Shown here: positions 38,899 to 48,794 of the stretch, in pieces | Layout: every line of letters starts with the position of its first letter | How positions within the stretch are numbered: the stretch's first letter is position 1 | Assembly (NCBI RefSeq): GCF_019703545.1 | Contig: NZ_AP018771.1 | Location: 868,001-932,000 of the forward strand | Origin: Haemophilus influenzae | Lineage (GTDB): Bacteria > Pseudomonadota > Gammaproteobacteria > Enterobacterales > Pasteurellaceae | DNA length: 64,000 nucleotides | Reading direction: 5' to 3' | Translations under genes and position numbers: made by a program | Notes under the pieces: model-generated | What the model saw: the letters and a program-made list of their open reading frames with translations, nothing else | Told to the model about the DNA's origin: nothing | The model's database searches: none

Positions 38899-38920
38899 CC
38901 TAGGGTATATTTACCCTAGG
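38899..38920 (+). promoter_or_regulatory. Intercistronic hairpin between afuA and afuB
   Basis: CCTAGGGTA / TACCCTAGG is a perfect 9-base stem with a TATT loop. A CCCC/GGGG pair precedes it at about 38872-38887, including a run of seven G. There is no T tract after it. Such stems after a binding-protein gene often protect its mRNA and make it more abundant than the permease mRNA. Confidence 0.6.
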
Positions 38921-38952
38921 CGAAAGTCAGGTTTTCTTTACTGCGAGGTTGT

Positions 38953-41010
38953 ATGAACGCAAAAAAACTTTCCATAATGCATTCTGCTTATTTTTGGATT
39001 ATTTTATCCTTGTTGGCGTTTGCGCTTCTGCCTTCCAATGCTCTTGATTACGGTTTGTTTGAAAGTACTTCAGATGAATATTTAGAGGCAATGGGCTGGG
39101 CTTCTTTCAATTTAACTTGGGCTTGGTTCCTGCCTGTAATTGTGTATGGTGCTTTGCCGTTATTGAGATTGCCACAGCAAACCCAAGCAAAAACAGAGCT
39201 ATTTTTGACCGCACTTTCTGTACTGTTTATGTTTATCAGTGCGACGGTGTACAAAATTAGTATGGGTTATTCTGTGATTGTGTTACTTGTGGGATATACC
39301 GCATTAGCAACACTTTCATTGGCAAAACTTAAAGTAATGCAAGGGGATAAGTTTATTATCGCTTCTTTACTTTGCATTATTTTGTTGATTTTCTTCTTTA
39401 TCGTTTATCCAACATTGGCGATTTTCGTTTCAATGTTTTATGACGGCGATACCTTTGCGCCACAACAAGTGATGCGAATTTTAACGCAGAGCTATATTGT
39501 TCGAGTAATTACCAATTCGCTTTTCTTATCGGGCTTTGTGGGCATCGTTTCTACTGTATTTGGTTTAGCCTTTGCACTTTATACTACGCGTATCGCGCGT
39601 AGAACGGCATTTATCGGAAAAATTTTCTCTATTTTGCCAATTGTGACGCCCCCATTTGTTGTAGGACTTGGGGTTACTTTAATGCTCGGACGTTCTGGTT
39701 ATGTAACAGAATTTTTAAGTGAATATTTTGGTTTTTCTAGTCATAATTGGCTTTATGGTTTTAATGGAATTGCGATTGCTCAAATTCTCGCATTTGCCCC
39801 TATTTCTTTTATGATTTTAGATGGCGCATTAAAATCAGTTCATCCTTCAATTGAAGAAGCCTCTTATACGTTGCGTGCTAATCGTTATCAAACGTTCTAT
39901 CAGATTATTTTTCCGTTACTGCGTCCAGCATTAGCAAATTCTTTCTTAATTGTGTTCATTCAATCATTGGCGGACTTTAGTAATCCGTTAGTGTTGGGTG
40001 GAAGTTTTGATGTAATTGCCACACAAATTTATTTCTATATTGCGGGTTCACAACTTGATTATGCTTCAGCCAGTACTTTGGGGTCGATGTTATTAATTTT
40101 CTCGTTGGCGATTTTTATCATTCAATATCTTTGGATTGGTAACCGCTCTTATGTCACTGTTTCGGGGAAATCTTATCGTGGTGATGTGCAAGAGCTGCCA
40201 AATGGCTTGAAATATACCATCATTGGCATGCTTGGCTTCTGGGTAATCTTTAACATGGCACTTTACGGTAGTATTTTCTACGGAAGTTTCACTGTAAACT
40301 GGGGCGTAAATTACACGTTAACCTTGAAAAACTATGCCATGTTATTCGGGCAAGGATTGAGCGATGGAGCGTGGCCGTCACTGATCAATACCTTAATTTA
40401 TGCAGGTATTGCCGCACCATTGACCGCATTCTTTGGATTATTGATTGCGTACATTGTGGTGCGTAAAGATTTCCAAGGTAAAAAATCCCTTGAGTTCTTA
40501 ACGATGCTTTGTTTTGCTGTGCCGGGTACTGTGGCGGGGGTCTCTTACATTTTAGCCTTCAACAATGCACCACTTTATATTACGGGTACGGGCATTATCG
40601 TGATTATTTCAATGGTTATGCGTGACTTACCAATTGGTATGCGAGCAGCGATTGCAGGGTTAGGACAGCTTGATAAATCCCTTGATGAAGCATCGCTTTC
40701 TTTAAAAGGGAGTTCGTGGAAAACATTGTGCTTTATCGTATTGCCATTATTAAAACCTGCGTTGCTTTCTGCTTTAGTGACTAGTTTCGTTCGTGCAATG
40801 ACGACGGTAAGTGCAATTATATTCTTAGTGACTGCAGATACTCGCGTTGCTACCGCATATATTTTAAATCGTGTGGAAGACGGAGAATACGGCATTGCGA
40901 TTGCATACGGTTCTATTTTAATTGTTGTGATGATGGCAATTATTTTGTTTTTCGACTGGATTGTAGGCGATACGCGTATTTCCCGTTCTAAAGCGAAAAA
41001 AATGAATTAA
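38953..41010 (+). CDS. afuB: ABC transporter permease AfuB (two fused permease domains)
   Basis: This 685-residue inner-membrane permease contains two BPD_transp_1 domains, each with an EAA loop (SIEEASYTLRANRYQTFYQIIFPLLRPAL near 300-330 and SLDEASLSLKGSSWKTLCFIVLPLLKPAL near 580-605), so one chain provides the whole channel. About 14 helices are predicted. From memory, in Rd this region is annotated as a shorter permease plus a separate upstream fragment; here the frame is intact. Confidence 0.92.
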   Translation: MNAKKLSIMHSAYFWIILSLLAFALLPSNALDYGLFESTSDEYLEAMGWASFNLTWAWFLPVIVYGALPLLRLPQQTQAKTELFLTALSVLFMFISATVYKISMGYSVIVLLVGYTALATLSLAKLKVMQGDKFIIASLLCIILLIFFFIVYPTLAIFVSMFYDGDTFAPQQVMRILTQSYIVRVITNSLFLSGFVGIVSTVFGLAFALYTTRIARRTAFIGKIFSILPIVTPPFVVGLGVTLMLGRSGYVTEFLSEYFGFSSHNWLYGFNGIAIAQILAFAPISFMILDGALKSVHPSIEEASYTLRANRYQTFYQIIFPLLRPALANSFLIVFIQSLADFSNPLVLGGSFDVIATQIYFYIAGSQLDYASASTLGSMLLIFSLAIFIIQYLWIGNRSYVTVSGKSYRGDVQELPNGLKYTIIGMLGFWVIFNMALYGSIFYGSFTVNWGVNYTLTLKNYAMLFGQGLSDGAWPSLINTLIYAGIAAPLTAFFGLLIAYIVVRKDFQGKKSLEFLTMLCFAVPGTVAGVSYILAFNNAPLYITGTGIIVIISMVMRDLPIGMRAAIAGLGQLDKSLDEASLSLKGSSWKTLCFIVLPLLKPALLSALVTSFVRAMTTVSAIIFLVTADTRVATAYILNRVEDGEYGIAIAYGSILIVVMMAIILFFDWIVGDTRISRSKAKKMN

Positions 41011-41034
41011 CTCGTTAAGTTGTAGGTAAAAATT

Positions 41035-42084
41035 ATGAGTAATAATGATTTCTTAGTATTAAAAAATATCACAAAAGCATTTGGTAAAGCGGTCGTCATT
41101 GATAATTTAGATTTAACGATCAAACGTGGCACAATGGTAACATTGTTAGGGCCATCAGGCTGTGGTAAAACCACCGTATTACGTTTAGTGGCAGGATTAG
41201 AAAATCCAACATCAGGTCAAATATTTATTGATGGCGAAGATGTAACAAAATCCTCTATTCAGAATCGAGATATTTGTATTGTTTTCCAATCTTACGCGCT
41301 TTTCCCGCATATGAGCATTGGCGATAACGTGGGCTACGGCTTAAAAATGCAAGGCATTGGCAAAGAAGAACGCGCTCAGCGTGTAAAAGAGGCTTTAGAG
41401 TTGGTGGATTTAGTGGGCTTTGAAGAGCGTTTCGTGGATCAAATTTCTGGTGGGCAACAACAACGTGTCGCATTGGCTCGTGCTTTGGTATTGAAACCAA
41501 AAGTCTTATTGTTTGATGAACCATTAAGTAATTTAGATGCAAACTTACGCCGTTCAATGCGTGAAAAAATCCGTGAATTGCAACAACGTTTAGGCATTAC
41601 TTCGCTTTATGTGACACACGATCAAACAGAGGCCTTTGCGGTATCTGATGAAGTGATTGTGATGCATAAAGGTAAAATTATGCAAAAAGCACCAGCGAAA
41701 GAGCTTTATCTCCAACCAAATTCTCTGTTTTTGGCTAACTTTATGGGTGAATCCAGTATTTTCGATGGAAAATTAGAAAATGGCGTGGCGGATATTAATG
41801 GTTACTCTGTGCCTTTAAAAGATGCTGTGCAGTTTAATTTACCCGATGGCGAATGTTTAGTGGGTATTCGCCCAGAAGCAATTTATCTTGCTGTAGAGGG
41901 CTGCGATGCTCAGCGTTGCGAGATTAAAAGTGCGGTTTATATGGGCAACCATTGGGAAGTGGTTGCAAACTGGGCGGGCAAAGATTTACTGGTAAATTGT
42001 AAACCAGAGGATTTTAATGCCAATTTAAAACAAGCTTATGTAAATTTATCTGATCACGGTATTTTCTTATTGAAGAAAGAGTAA
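41035..42084 (+). CDS. afuC: ABC transporter ATP-binding protein AfuC
   Basis: This 349-residue ATPase has Walker [10 protein letters not shown] at 39-47, the Q loop [10 protein letters not shown], the signature [16 protein letters not shown], Walker [14 protein letters not shown] and the H loop [10 protein letters not shown], plus a C-terminal TOBE-like regulatory domain. It belongs to the FbpC/PotA subfamily and powers AfuAB. It begins 24 bases after afuB. Confidence 0.95.
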   Translation: MSNNDFLVLKNITKAFGKAVVIDNLDLTIKRGTMVTLLGPSGCGKTTVLRLVAGLENPTSGQIFIDGEDVTKSSIQNRDICIVFQSYALFPHMSIGDNVGYGLKMQGIGKEERAQRVKEALELVDLVGFEERFVDQISGGQQQRVALARALVLKPKVLLFDEPLSNLDANLRRSMREKIRELQQRLGITSLYVTHDQTEAFAVSDEVIVMHKGKIMQKAPAKELYLQPNSLFLANFMGESSIFDGKLENGVADINGYSVPLKDAVQFNLPDGECLVGIRPEAIYLAVEGCDAQRCEIKSAVYMGNHWEVVANWAGKDLLVNCKPEDFNANLKQAYVNLSDHGIFLLKKE

Positions 42085-42099
42085 TCCAAGTATAAAAAA

Positions 42100-42125
42100 G
42101 TGCGGTAAAATTTCACCGCACTTTT
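42100..42125. terminator. Paired uptake-signal terminator after afuC
   Basis: AAAAGTGCGGT and ACCGCACTTTT form an inverted pair with a short loop, serving afuC and possibly the convergent permease gene. Confidence 0.85.
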
Positions 42126-42172
42126 GTGATTAAAATTAAGGGGAAGGCTTTTCCCTTTTCTTATTTCTGTTA

Positions 42173-43489
42173 CTAAATCGCCCAACCGCCTGCATAGAAT
42201 GCAACAAGTACGATTGCAATAATCACAGTACCTACATTTAAGCGTTTAATATCGCCACTCACTATTCTTCCAATTACTAATGCCGCAAAACCTAACATAA
42301 TGCCTGTTACGATGTTAGCGGTAAGTACGATAAACACTGCACAGATTAATCCGCTCATTGCGCCAACGAAATCATCGAAATCTAATTTGCTTACATTGCC
42401 TAACATTAATAAACCAACATACATTAATGCTGGGGCAGTTGCGTAGCCTGGTACTAAGAAAGCTAATGGTTGGAAGAAAAGCATTAATAGGAATAACACA
42501 CCAACAACGATAGCAGTAATACCTGTTTTACCGCCTGCTGCTGTCCCTGCTGCTGACTCAATATAAACGGCAGCTGGTGCTGTACCGAATAAGCCTGAGA
42601 ATAAGCTACTGATTGAGTCTGAAGTTAAGGCTTTACCGCCATTGATAATTTGGCCATCCTTATCAAGCAAGTCTGCTTGACCTGCAACTGCGCGAATAGT
42701 TCCCGTTGCATCAAATACGGCAGTCATCACCAAAGCAAATACCACAGGCAAGATTGCGGGTTGTAGTGCGCCCATAAAGTCTAATTGTAAGAAGAGAGAA
42801 TTTTCACCAAAGGTTGGCATTTTGAAAATCTCTCCGCCAAATTTTACATTTGGATCAAAAATTAAACCTACGATAGTAATAGCGATAATTACCCATAAAA
42901 TGCCGCCTTTAATTTTCATTTTTTCAAGACCAATAATTAACGCTAAGCCAATCAAGGACATCATGACTGGGAATGAAGTGAAATCGCCTAATTTTACTGG
43001 TAAGCCAGCTTGGTTGCTGACGACTAAACCAACACCGTTTGCGGCAATTAAAAGTAAAAAGAGTCCGATACCAATGCCTGCTCCGTGAGCGATATTGGAT
43101 GGTAAATTACGCAAGATCCATGCACGGATACCTGTGGTAGAAATTAAGGTAAACACAACCCCCATTAAGAATACTGCGCCTAGCGCAACGGGAATGGCGA
43201 CCTTTTGACCAATCACTAAGCTAAATGCTGTAAAAGCAGTAAGAGAAATTGCACAACCAATTGCCATTGGTGCATTTGCCCATAAGCCGATTAAGATAGA
43301 GCCTAATCCTGCAACTAAACAGGTGGCAATAAAGACAGATTCCGCAGGAAAACCTGCAGCACCCAGCATATTGGGTACCACGATGACAGAATAAACCATT
43401 GCTAAGAACGTGGTTAAACCCGCGATAATTTCTTGACGAACAGTTGAACCACGTTGTTTGAGCTCAAATGTTTTTTCTAAAGTTGGCAT
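42173..43489 (-). CDS. Purine permease, AzgA/NCS2 family
   Basis: This 438-residue carrier has 12-14 helices and the AzgA-type segments [30 protein letters not shown] at the N-terminus and [25 protein letters not shown] near residue 265. Relatives (AdeP/AdeQ, GhxP/GhxQ) import adenine or guanine/hypoxanthine by proton symport. I cannot assign the base from sequence. It is divergent from ppa. Confidence 0.88.
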   Translation of the reverse strand: MPTLEKTFELKQRGSTVRQEIIAGLTTFLAMVYSVIVVPNMLGAAGFPAESVFIATCLVAGLGSILIGLWANAPMAIGCAISLTAFTAFSLVIGQKVAIPVALGAVFLMGVVFTLISTTGIRAWILRNLPSNIAHGAGIGIGLFLLLIAANGVGLVVSNQAGLPVKLGDFTSFPVMMSLIGLALIIGLEKMKIKGGILWVIIAITIVGLIFDPNVKFGGEIFKMPTFGENSLFLQLDFMGALQPAILPVVFALVMTAVFDATGTIRAVAGQADLLDKDGQIINGGKALTSDSISSLFSGLFGTAPAAVYIESAAGTAAGGKTGITAIVVGVLFLLMLFFQPLAFLVPGYATAPALMYVGLLMLGNVSKLDFDDFVGAMSGLICAVFIVLTANIVTGIMLGFAALVIGRIVSGDIKRLNVGTVIIAIVLVAFYAGGWAI

Positions 43490-43722
43490 AGTGTTCCTTG
43501 AAGTTAAGTAAAAAATTGGAAGTAATAAGGTGTGCTATTTTACATCATAAAAACGATAAGTAAACGTTTGCGTGAGTTTTATTTAGGATAAAGTGCGGTC
43601 AAAATTATGAATAGTTATGAAATAATCTATTTGCTGATTTTCTCTACAAATGAGACTGCGAGTTCGCAGAAAAACTGCTATACTTGTCGCGTTTTTTAAC
43701 TTGATAAAATGAAGGAAACAAA

Positions 43723-44253
43723 ATGGCTGATTTTAATCAAATTTTAACGCCAGGCAATGTAGATGCTGGCATTATCAATGTAGTAAATGAAATTCCAGAA
43801 GGTAGCTGTCATAAAATCGAATGGAACCGTAAAGTTGCGGCATTCCAGTTAGATCGTGTTGAGCCAGCAATTTTTGCAAAACCAACTAACTATGGCTTCA
43901 TTCCACAAACTTTAGATGAAGATGGCGATGAGTTAGATGTGTTATTAATCACTCGCCAACCATTAGCAACAGGTGTATTCCTTGAGGCTAAAGTAATTGG
44001 TGTCATGAAATTTGTTGATGATGGCGAAGTGGATGATAAAATCGTTTGTGTTCCTGCAGATGATCGTGATACAGGAAATGCTTACAATTCATTGGCAGAT
44101 TTACCGGCAAACTTAATTAAACAAATTGAGTTCCATTTCAATAACTATAAAGCGCTTAAGAAACCTGGCTCAACGAAAGTAACGCATTGGGGCGATGTAG
44201 AAGAAGCGAAAGACGTGATTCGTGAGTCTATTAAACGTTGGAATGAGCGTTAA
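43723..44253 (+). CDS. ppa: Inorganic pyrophosphatase
   Basis: This 176-residue family I enzyme splits pyrophosphate and so drives biosynthetic reactions. The metal-binding signature DEDGDELDVLL (near 66-76) and the catalytic segments FAKPTNYGFIPQTL and PADDRDTGNAY are present. A TATACT -10 candidate lies at 43679-43684. The ribosome site is AAGGAA. A terminator follows. Confidence 0.97.
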   Translation: MADFNQILTPGNVDAGIINVVNEIPEGSCHKIEWNRKVAAFQLDRVEPAIFAKPTNYGFIPQTLDEDGDELDVLLITRQPLATGVFLEAKVIGVMKFVDDGEVDDKIVCVPADDRDTGNAYNSLADLPANLIKQIEFHFNNYKALKKPGSTKVTHWGDVEEAKDVIRESIKRWNER

Positions 44254-44280
44254 TTAATTAAAGACGTTTGATTGTAAAAG

Positions 44281-44303
44281 TCCCTGATTCTTTGAGTCGG
44301 GGA
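44281..44303 (+). terminator. Terminator after ppa
   Basis: TCCCTGATTC pairs with GAGTCGGGGA (two G-T pairs) over a 3-base loop, followed by TTTTTT. Confidence 0.8.
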
Positions 44304-44340
44304 TTTTTTATATGAGTTTCAGAGATTTAGATAATAAAAA

Positions 44341-44356
44341 AACACCTTTCGGTGCT
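44341..44356 (-). terminator. Terminator of the tRNA Gly-Leu-Lys cluster
   Basis: On the minus strand AGCACC-GAAA-GGTGTT is followed by a run of T, 17 bases past tRNA-Lys. Confidence 0.85.
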
Positions 44357-44372
44357 TACTTTATTTTTAAAG

Positions 44373-44448
44373 TGGTGGGTCGTGAAGGATTCGAACCTTC
44401 GACCAACGGATTAAAAGTCCGCTGCTCTACCGACTGAGCTAACGACCC
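44373..44448 (-). tRNA. tRNA-Lys (TTT)
   Basis: A 76-base gene with GGGTCGT/ACGACCC acceptor arms, anticodon loop ACTTTTAAT, T arm GGTTCGAATCC and encoded CCA. Confidence 0.97.
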
Positions 44449-44498
44449 AATTAGATGATTTTAAAATAAATTTTCAAATCTTTTGATTGGTGTTTAAA

Positions 44499-44585
44499 TG
44501 GTGCCCGAAGCCAGACTTGAACTGGCACGCCTCGAAAGGCGAGGGATTTTAAATCCCTTGTGTCTACCGATTCCACCACTCGGGC
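44499..44585 (-). tRNA. tRNA-Leu (TAA)
   Basis: An 87-base class II tRNA with a long variable arm (CTCGCCTTTCGAGGCG), anticodon region GATTTAAAATC and encoded CCA. Confidence 0.96.
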
Positions 44586-44589
44586 AAAT

Positions 44590-44665
<76 letters not shown>

Positions 44666-44705
44666 ATTTATCACTAATCAGCACTGCTGCGTGACAACGG
44701 GGCGT

Positions 44706-44733
44706 ATTTTACGGATTTATATATTGCTGTCAA
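44706..44733 (-). promoter_or_regulatory. Promoter of the tRNA Gly-Leu-Lys cluster
   Basis: On the minus strand, TTGACA (complement of 44728-44733), 16 bases, then TAAAAT (complement of 44706-44711), followed by a GC-rich discriminator ACGCCCCG, which is typical of stable-RNA promoters. Confidence 0.75.
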
Positions 44734-44820
44734 ACGAAAAAAATAAAAAATATTTTATTTGATTAAAAATAACTCAAATATAGATGGTTATCATAAAAAA
44801 TAACTGTGTTTTATTTAAAT

Positions 44821-45378
44821 TTATAATTGAATATTATCTAGCAAGCTTCCTTTTGCTACTTGTAAATATTGGATCATTGACCATATAGTTAAAATAGCGG
44901 CGATATAAAGTAAGATAATTGCTGCTATTTCCATATAGTTGTTATAACGCCATAATAATCCGCCTAGTGCTAACATTTGCGCTGTGGTTTTCCATTTTCC
45001 CCACCAAGAGACTGCGACTTTGCTACGTTCCCCAAGCTCTGCCATCCATTCACGTAATGCGGAGATGATAATTTCACGAGAAATCATAATAATGGCAGGA
45101 ATGGTTATCCAAAATGTATGTTGATGTTCGACAATTAAAACTAGTGCAGCCACTACCATTACTTTATCAGCAACAGGATCAAGAAATGCGCCAAAGCGCG
45201 TGGTCTGTTTCCATTTACGAGCTAGATAGCCATCTAGCCAGTCAGTGACACCTGCAATAAAAAAAATGAGCGTTGTGATGAAAGGAGATGATTCAATGGG
45301 TAAATAAAATGCAATCACGAAAAAAGGAATCAAAATGACTCGAAAGATCGTTAGGAAAATTGGGATATTGAATTTCAT
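44821..45378 (-). CDS. pgsA: CDP-diacylglycerol-glycerol-3-phosphate 3-phosphatidyltransferase
   Basis: This 185-residue membrane enzyme makes phosphatidylglycerophosphate, the first committed step to phosphatidylglycerol. The CDP-alcohol transferase motif DG..AR...G...D...D is complete: [28 protein letters not shown] (about 42-69). Five or six helices are predicted. With psd it covers both main phospholipid branches in this window. Confidence 0.96.
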   Translation of the reverse strand: MKFNIPIFLTIFRVILIPFFVIAFYLPIESSPFITTLIFFIAGVTDWLDGYLARKWKQTTRFGAFLDPVADKVMVVAALVLIVEHQHTFWITIPAIIMISREIIISALREWMAELGERSKVAVSWWGKWKTTAQMLALGGLLWRYNNYMEIAAIILLYIAAILTIWSMIQYLQVAKGSLLDNIQL

Positions 45379-45440
45379 AGAAAAATTGACCGCACTTTAG
45401 CTAAAGATGGTTTATTCTAAATTATCTCTGATGATAAAAA

Positions 45441-45466
45441 AAGCCACCTAAGGTCGCTTTTTATAA
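45441..45466 (-). terminator. Hairpin after the pgsA-metC gap, likely weak terminator
   Basis: AAAAAGCC.ACCT/AGGT.CGCTTTTT forms an imperfect stem with T or A runs on both sides at 45438-45464, upstream of pgsA on its strand. It may end transcripts entering from the metC side. Confidence 0.35.
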
Positions 45467-45496
45467 ATAATTGATAAAATTAAAGCTCGTTAGCAT

Positions 45497-45613
45497 CTAT
45501 TTTAGGGATTCTGTGTAGACGTCAGAATTATTTGTTGTTTTCTCTTTATTTTTTCCATTGCCTAATACCGCAGATGAAGTAAAATCAGGTGCGGATAGGA
45601 ATTGAAACCATAG
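45497..45613 (-). pseudogene. Possible C-terminal gene fragment between pgsA and metC
   Basis: On the minus strand, 38 codons without a start run LWFQFLSAPDFTSSAVLG to DVYTESLK and a TAG. The amino acid make-up resembles the polar tail of a membrane protein, but it is short and I recognise no family. It may be chance. The rest of the 274-base gap appears empty except for an uptake signal near 45388. Confidence 0.25.
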
Positions 45614-45652
45614 TTATTTTTGCCCTATAAGTTAATTTAAATAAGGAAATAT

Positions 45653-46843
45653 ATGCAAACAAAATATGATCTTTCAACAATGTTTATTCATTCTGGTCGT
45701 CAAAAACGTTTTTCACAAGGATCGGTAAACCCTGTTTTACAGCGAGCTTCTTCATTACTATTTGACAGTATTGAAGATAAAAAACACGCTACTCAACGTA
45801 GAGCAAAAGGCGAATTATTTTATGGCAGAAGAGGGACGCTAACACATTTTGCTTTACAAGATTTAATGTGCGAAATGGAGGGGGGGGCAGGTTGTTATCT
45901 TTATCCTTGTGGTACAGCAGCAGTAACTAATTCGATTCTTTCTTTTGTTAAAACTGGCGACCATGTGTTAATGAGTGGCGCAGCTTACGAGCCAACCCAA
46001 TATTTCTGTAATATTGTGCTGAAAAAAATGCAGATCGATATAACTTATTACGATCCTCTTATTGGTACAGATATTGCAACGCTTATTCAACCGAATACAA
46101 AAGTACTTTTCTTAGAAGCACCGAGTTCTATTACAATGGAAATTCCCGATATTCCGACTATTGTGAAGGCTGCAAGAAAGGTGAACCCTAATATTGTGAT
46201 TATGATTGATAATACTTGGTCGGCAGGTGTTCTATTTAAAGCGTTAGAGCATGATATTGATATTTCTATTCAGGCGGGTACGAAATATTTAGTGGGTCAT
46301 TCAGATATTATGATTGGTACTGCCGTTGCGAATGCGCGAACTTGGGATCAACTTAGAGAACATTCCTATTTAATGGGGCAAATGGTTGATGCAGATTCTG
46401 CTTATACGACTGCTCGTGGTATCCGTACATTGGGGGTACGATTAAAACAACATCAGGAAAGCAGTATTAAAGTGGCAAAATGGTTGAGTGAGCAACCCGA
46501 AGTAAAAACTGTGTACCATCCAGCTTTACCAAGTTGCCCTGGTCATGAATTCTTTTTACGTGATTTTAGTGGAAGCAGTGGTTTATTTTCTTTTGAATTA
46601 ACCCAGCGATTAACTTCAGAGCAAGTATCAAAATTTATGGATCATTTTCAACTGTTCGCTATGGCTTATTCATGGGGAGGATTTGAGTCTCTAATTCTTT
46701 GTAATCAACCAGAAGAAATTGCACATATTCGTCCAAATATTAAACGTAATCTTACAGGTTCATTAATTCGTGTGCATATTGGTTTTGAAAATGTGGATGA
46801 ACTAATTGCAGATTTGAAAGCTGGTTTTGAGCGAATTGCTTAA
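45653..46843 (+). CDS. metC: Cystathionine beta-lyase
   Basis: This 396-residue PLP enzyme makes homocysteine from cystathionine in methionine synthesis. It matches Met[25 protein letters not shown], the [33 protein letters not shown] stretch with the PLP lysine (about residue 212), and SWGGFESL near the C-terminus. Eight G at 45880-45887 lie inside the MEGGAG codons, in frame here. TAAGGAAA precedes the ATG. Confidence 0.95.
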   Translation: MQTKYDLSTMFIHSGRQKRFSQGSVNPVLQRASSLLFDSIEDKKHATQRRAKGELFYGRRGTLTHFALQDLMCEMEGGAGCYLYPCGTAAVTNSILSFVKTGDHVLMSGAAYEPTQYFCNIVLKKMQIDITYYDPLIGTDIATLIQPNTKVLFLEAPSSITMEIPDIPTIVKAARKVNPNIVIMIDNTWSAGVLFKALEHDIDISIQAGTKYLVGHSDIMIGTAVANARTWDQLREHSYLMGQMVDADSAYTTARGIRTLGVRLKQHQESSIKVAKWLSEQPEVKTVYHPALPSCPGHEFFLRDFSGSSGLFSFELTQRLTSEQVSKFMDHFQLFAMAYSWGGFESLILCNQPEEIAHIRPNIKRNLTGSLIRVHIGFENVDELIADLKAGFERIA

Positions 46844-46891
46844 AAGTGCGGATAAAAAAATGCCTGTTTTACACAGGTATTTTTTATAGGA

Positions 46892-47227
46892 TTATTTTTG
46901 TTCTGACACTAAGCCAATTTTGGAACCGTCAGCAAAATGAATTGAAGTCCCAATAATATCGACTTGAATACTTTTTCCTTGTTGTAAGTGAGGACGAATT
47001 TGAGAAAGCACGGCTTCTTCATCGGTTGATAAGGTAACGACTTCATTTGCTTTTGGTGCAACTGTTTTTCCAAATTGTAATGCAGGAAGATTTGCTACAT
47101 AGAACGGCTGATTATTTTCTTTGTAAATAGTGAGCCATTGTGCTTCTGAAATTGCTTTATCGCTTAAATTTAATTGTTTATTCCCATTGAAGTGGTTAAA
47201 TAATGGTTCAGTGGCGTTAATTATAGA
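46892..47227 (-). pseudogene. Startless gene remnant between metC and mpl
   Basis: On the minus strand, 111 codons run from just after a TGA (47228-47230) to a TAA (46892-46894) with no ATG, GTG or TTG start near the 5' end. The product would contain ISEAQWLTIYKENNQPFYV, then VVTLSTDEEAVLSQIRPHL and end GSKIGLVSEQK. The composition is protein-like (normal codon use, amphipathic segments), so it is probably the 3' part of a truncated gene. I do not recognise the family. Confidence 0.55.
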
Positions 47228-47320
47228 TCATATAGTTTGGTATGGCAGTCTTTTCTTTTGAAAGTTCATAGAAGTTGTTTTATCATATTTTTTGTTTTCC
47301 TTAATCAACAGAGAAATACA

Positions 47321-48682
47321 ATGAAACATATTCATATCTTAGGTATTTGTGGCACATTTATGGGCGGTGTGGCGATGATTGCTAAACAAATGGGCTATCA
47401 CGTAACGGGTTCCGATACTAATGTTTACCCTCCAATGAGTACTTTTTTAGAAGAGCAAGGTATCGAGATTATTCCAAATTATGATGTTGCACAATTACAA
47501 CCTGCGCCTGATATGGTAATTGTTGGTAATGCGATGAAGCGTGGTAATCCTTGCGTAGAATATGTGTTGGAAAATAATTTGAAATATACATCTGGCCCTC
47601 AATGGTTACATGATCATTTATTGCGAGATCGTTGGGTATTGGCGGTTTCAGGTACGCATGGAAAAACAACGACAACAGGTATGCTAACGTGGATCTTAGA
47701 ACAAAATGGCTTAAAACCAGGTTTTTTAATCGGAGGAATTGCGGGTAATTTTGGCATTTCTGCCCGTTTAGGCACAAGTCCTTATTTTGTTATTGAAGCT
47801 GATGAATATGATACAGCTTTTTTTGATAAACGTTCTAAATTTATCCATTACAATCCACGTACACTTATCGTAAATAACATTAGTTTTGACCATGCAGATA
47901 TTTTTGATGATCTCAAAGCGATCCAACGCCAATTTCATCATATGATTCGAACTATCCCAGCCAGTGGCTTGGTATTAAGTTCGGCGAGTGAACAAAGTGC
48001 AAAAGAAACTTTGGCATTGGGATGTTGGTCTCAACAGCAATTTTTAGGCAAAGATAACGAGTGGTTTGCTGAACGTATTACAAATGATGCTTCACATTTT
48101 GCTGTCTTCCATCATGGAGAAAAAGTGGCAGAAGTAAAATGGAATGTAGTGGGACAACATAATATGCATAATGCTTTAATGGCGATCGCTGCGGCTCATC
48201 ATACTGGCATTGCTATTGAAGATGCGTGCAAAGCATTGGGATCTTTTGTGAATGCTAAACGTCGTTTAGAAGTGAAAGGCGAAGTTAATAGCATTACGGT
48301 TTATGATGATTTTGCGCATCATCCAGAAGCTATTTTGGCGACTTTAACTGCATTGCGCGATAAAGTGGGTGGTGGAGTTCGTATTCTTGCAGTGCTTGAA
48401 CCTCGTTCTAACACAATGAAAATGGGGGTTCATAAAGATGACATCGCGCCTGCGCTTGGCCGAGCTGATGAAGTGTTTATGCTTCAACCTGAACAACTTT
48501 CTTGGGAAGTGGCAGATATTGCAAACCAATGTGTACAACCTGCTTATTGGAATGCAAATTTAGATCGATTAGTGGATATGATTGTTGCAAAGGCTCAACC
48601 TACGGATCATATTTTAGTGATGTCTAACGGCAGTTTTGGTGGCATTCATCAAAAAATTCTTGATAAGCTAAAACTGAAATAA
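47321..48682 (+). CDS. mpl: UDP-N-acetylmuramate:L-alanyl-gamma-D-glutamyl-meso-diaminopimelate ligase
   Basis: Mpl (453 residues) joins recycled murein tripeptide to UDP-MurNAc, returning wall fragments to synthesis. It shows the Mur ligase features: HIHILGICGTFMGGVA at the N-terminus, SGTHGKTTTTGM (ATP loop, about residue 113), EADEYDTAFFDKRSKF, and HHPEAI near the C-terminal domain. The start at 47321 matches the family; the open frame runs 28 codons further upstream without family similarity. Confidence 0.95.
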   Translation: MKHIHILGICGTFMGGVAMIAKQMGYHVTGSDTNVYPPMSTFLEEQGIEIIPNYDVAQLQPAPDMVIVGNAMKRGNPCVEYVLENNLKYTSGPQWLHDHLLRDRWVLAVSGTHGKTTTTGMLTWILEQNGLKPGFLIGGIAGNFGISARLGTSPYFVIEADEYDTAFFDKRSKFIHYNPRTLIVNNISFDHADIFDDLKAIQRQFHHMIRTIPASGLVLSSASEQSAKETLALGCWSQQQFLGKDNEWFAERITNDASHFAVFHHGEKVAEVKWNVVGQHNMHNALMAIAAAHHTGIAIEDACKALGSFVNAKRRLEVKGEVNSITVYDDFAHHPEAILATLTALRDKVGGGVRILAVLEPRSNTMKMGVHKDDIAPALGRADEVFMLQPEQLSWEVADIANQCVQPAYWNANLDRLVDMIVAKAQPTDHILVMSNGSFGGIHQKILDKLKLK

Positions 48683-48794
48683 TAAAAGTGTGGTTAATTT
48701 AGAACCTGTTTTTAAATTGACTGTACTTTTTATTTCTGACTTTTAGGCTATATTTATTTTTAATTTGTAATTCATAAAAAGGAAAATTTATACA

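Noticed and set aside
43656..43669. CTGCGA-GT-TCGCAG palindrome upstream of ppa as an operator
   Set aside because: It is only a 6-base stem near the probable -35 region, and I cannot link it to any regulator.
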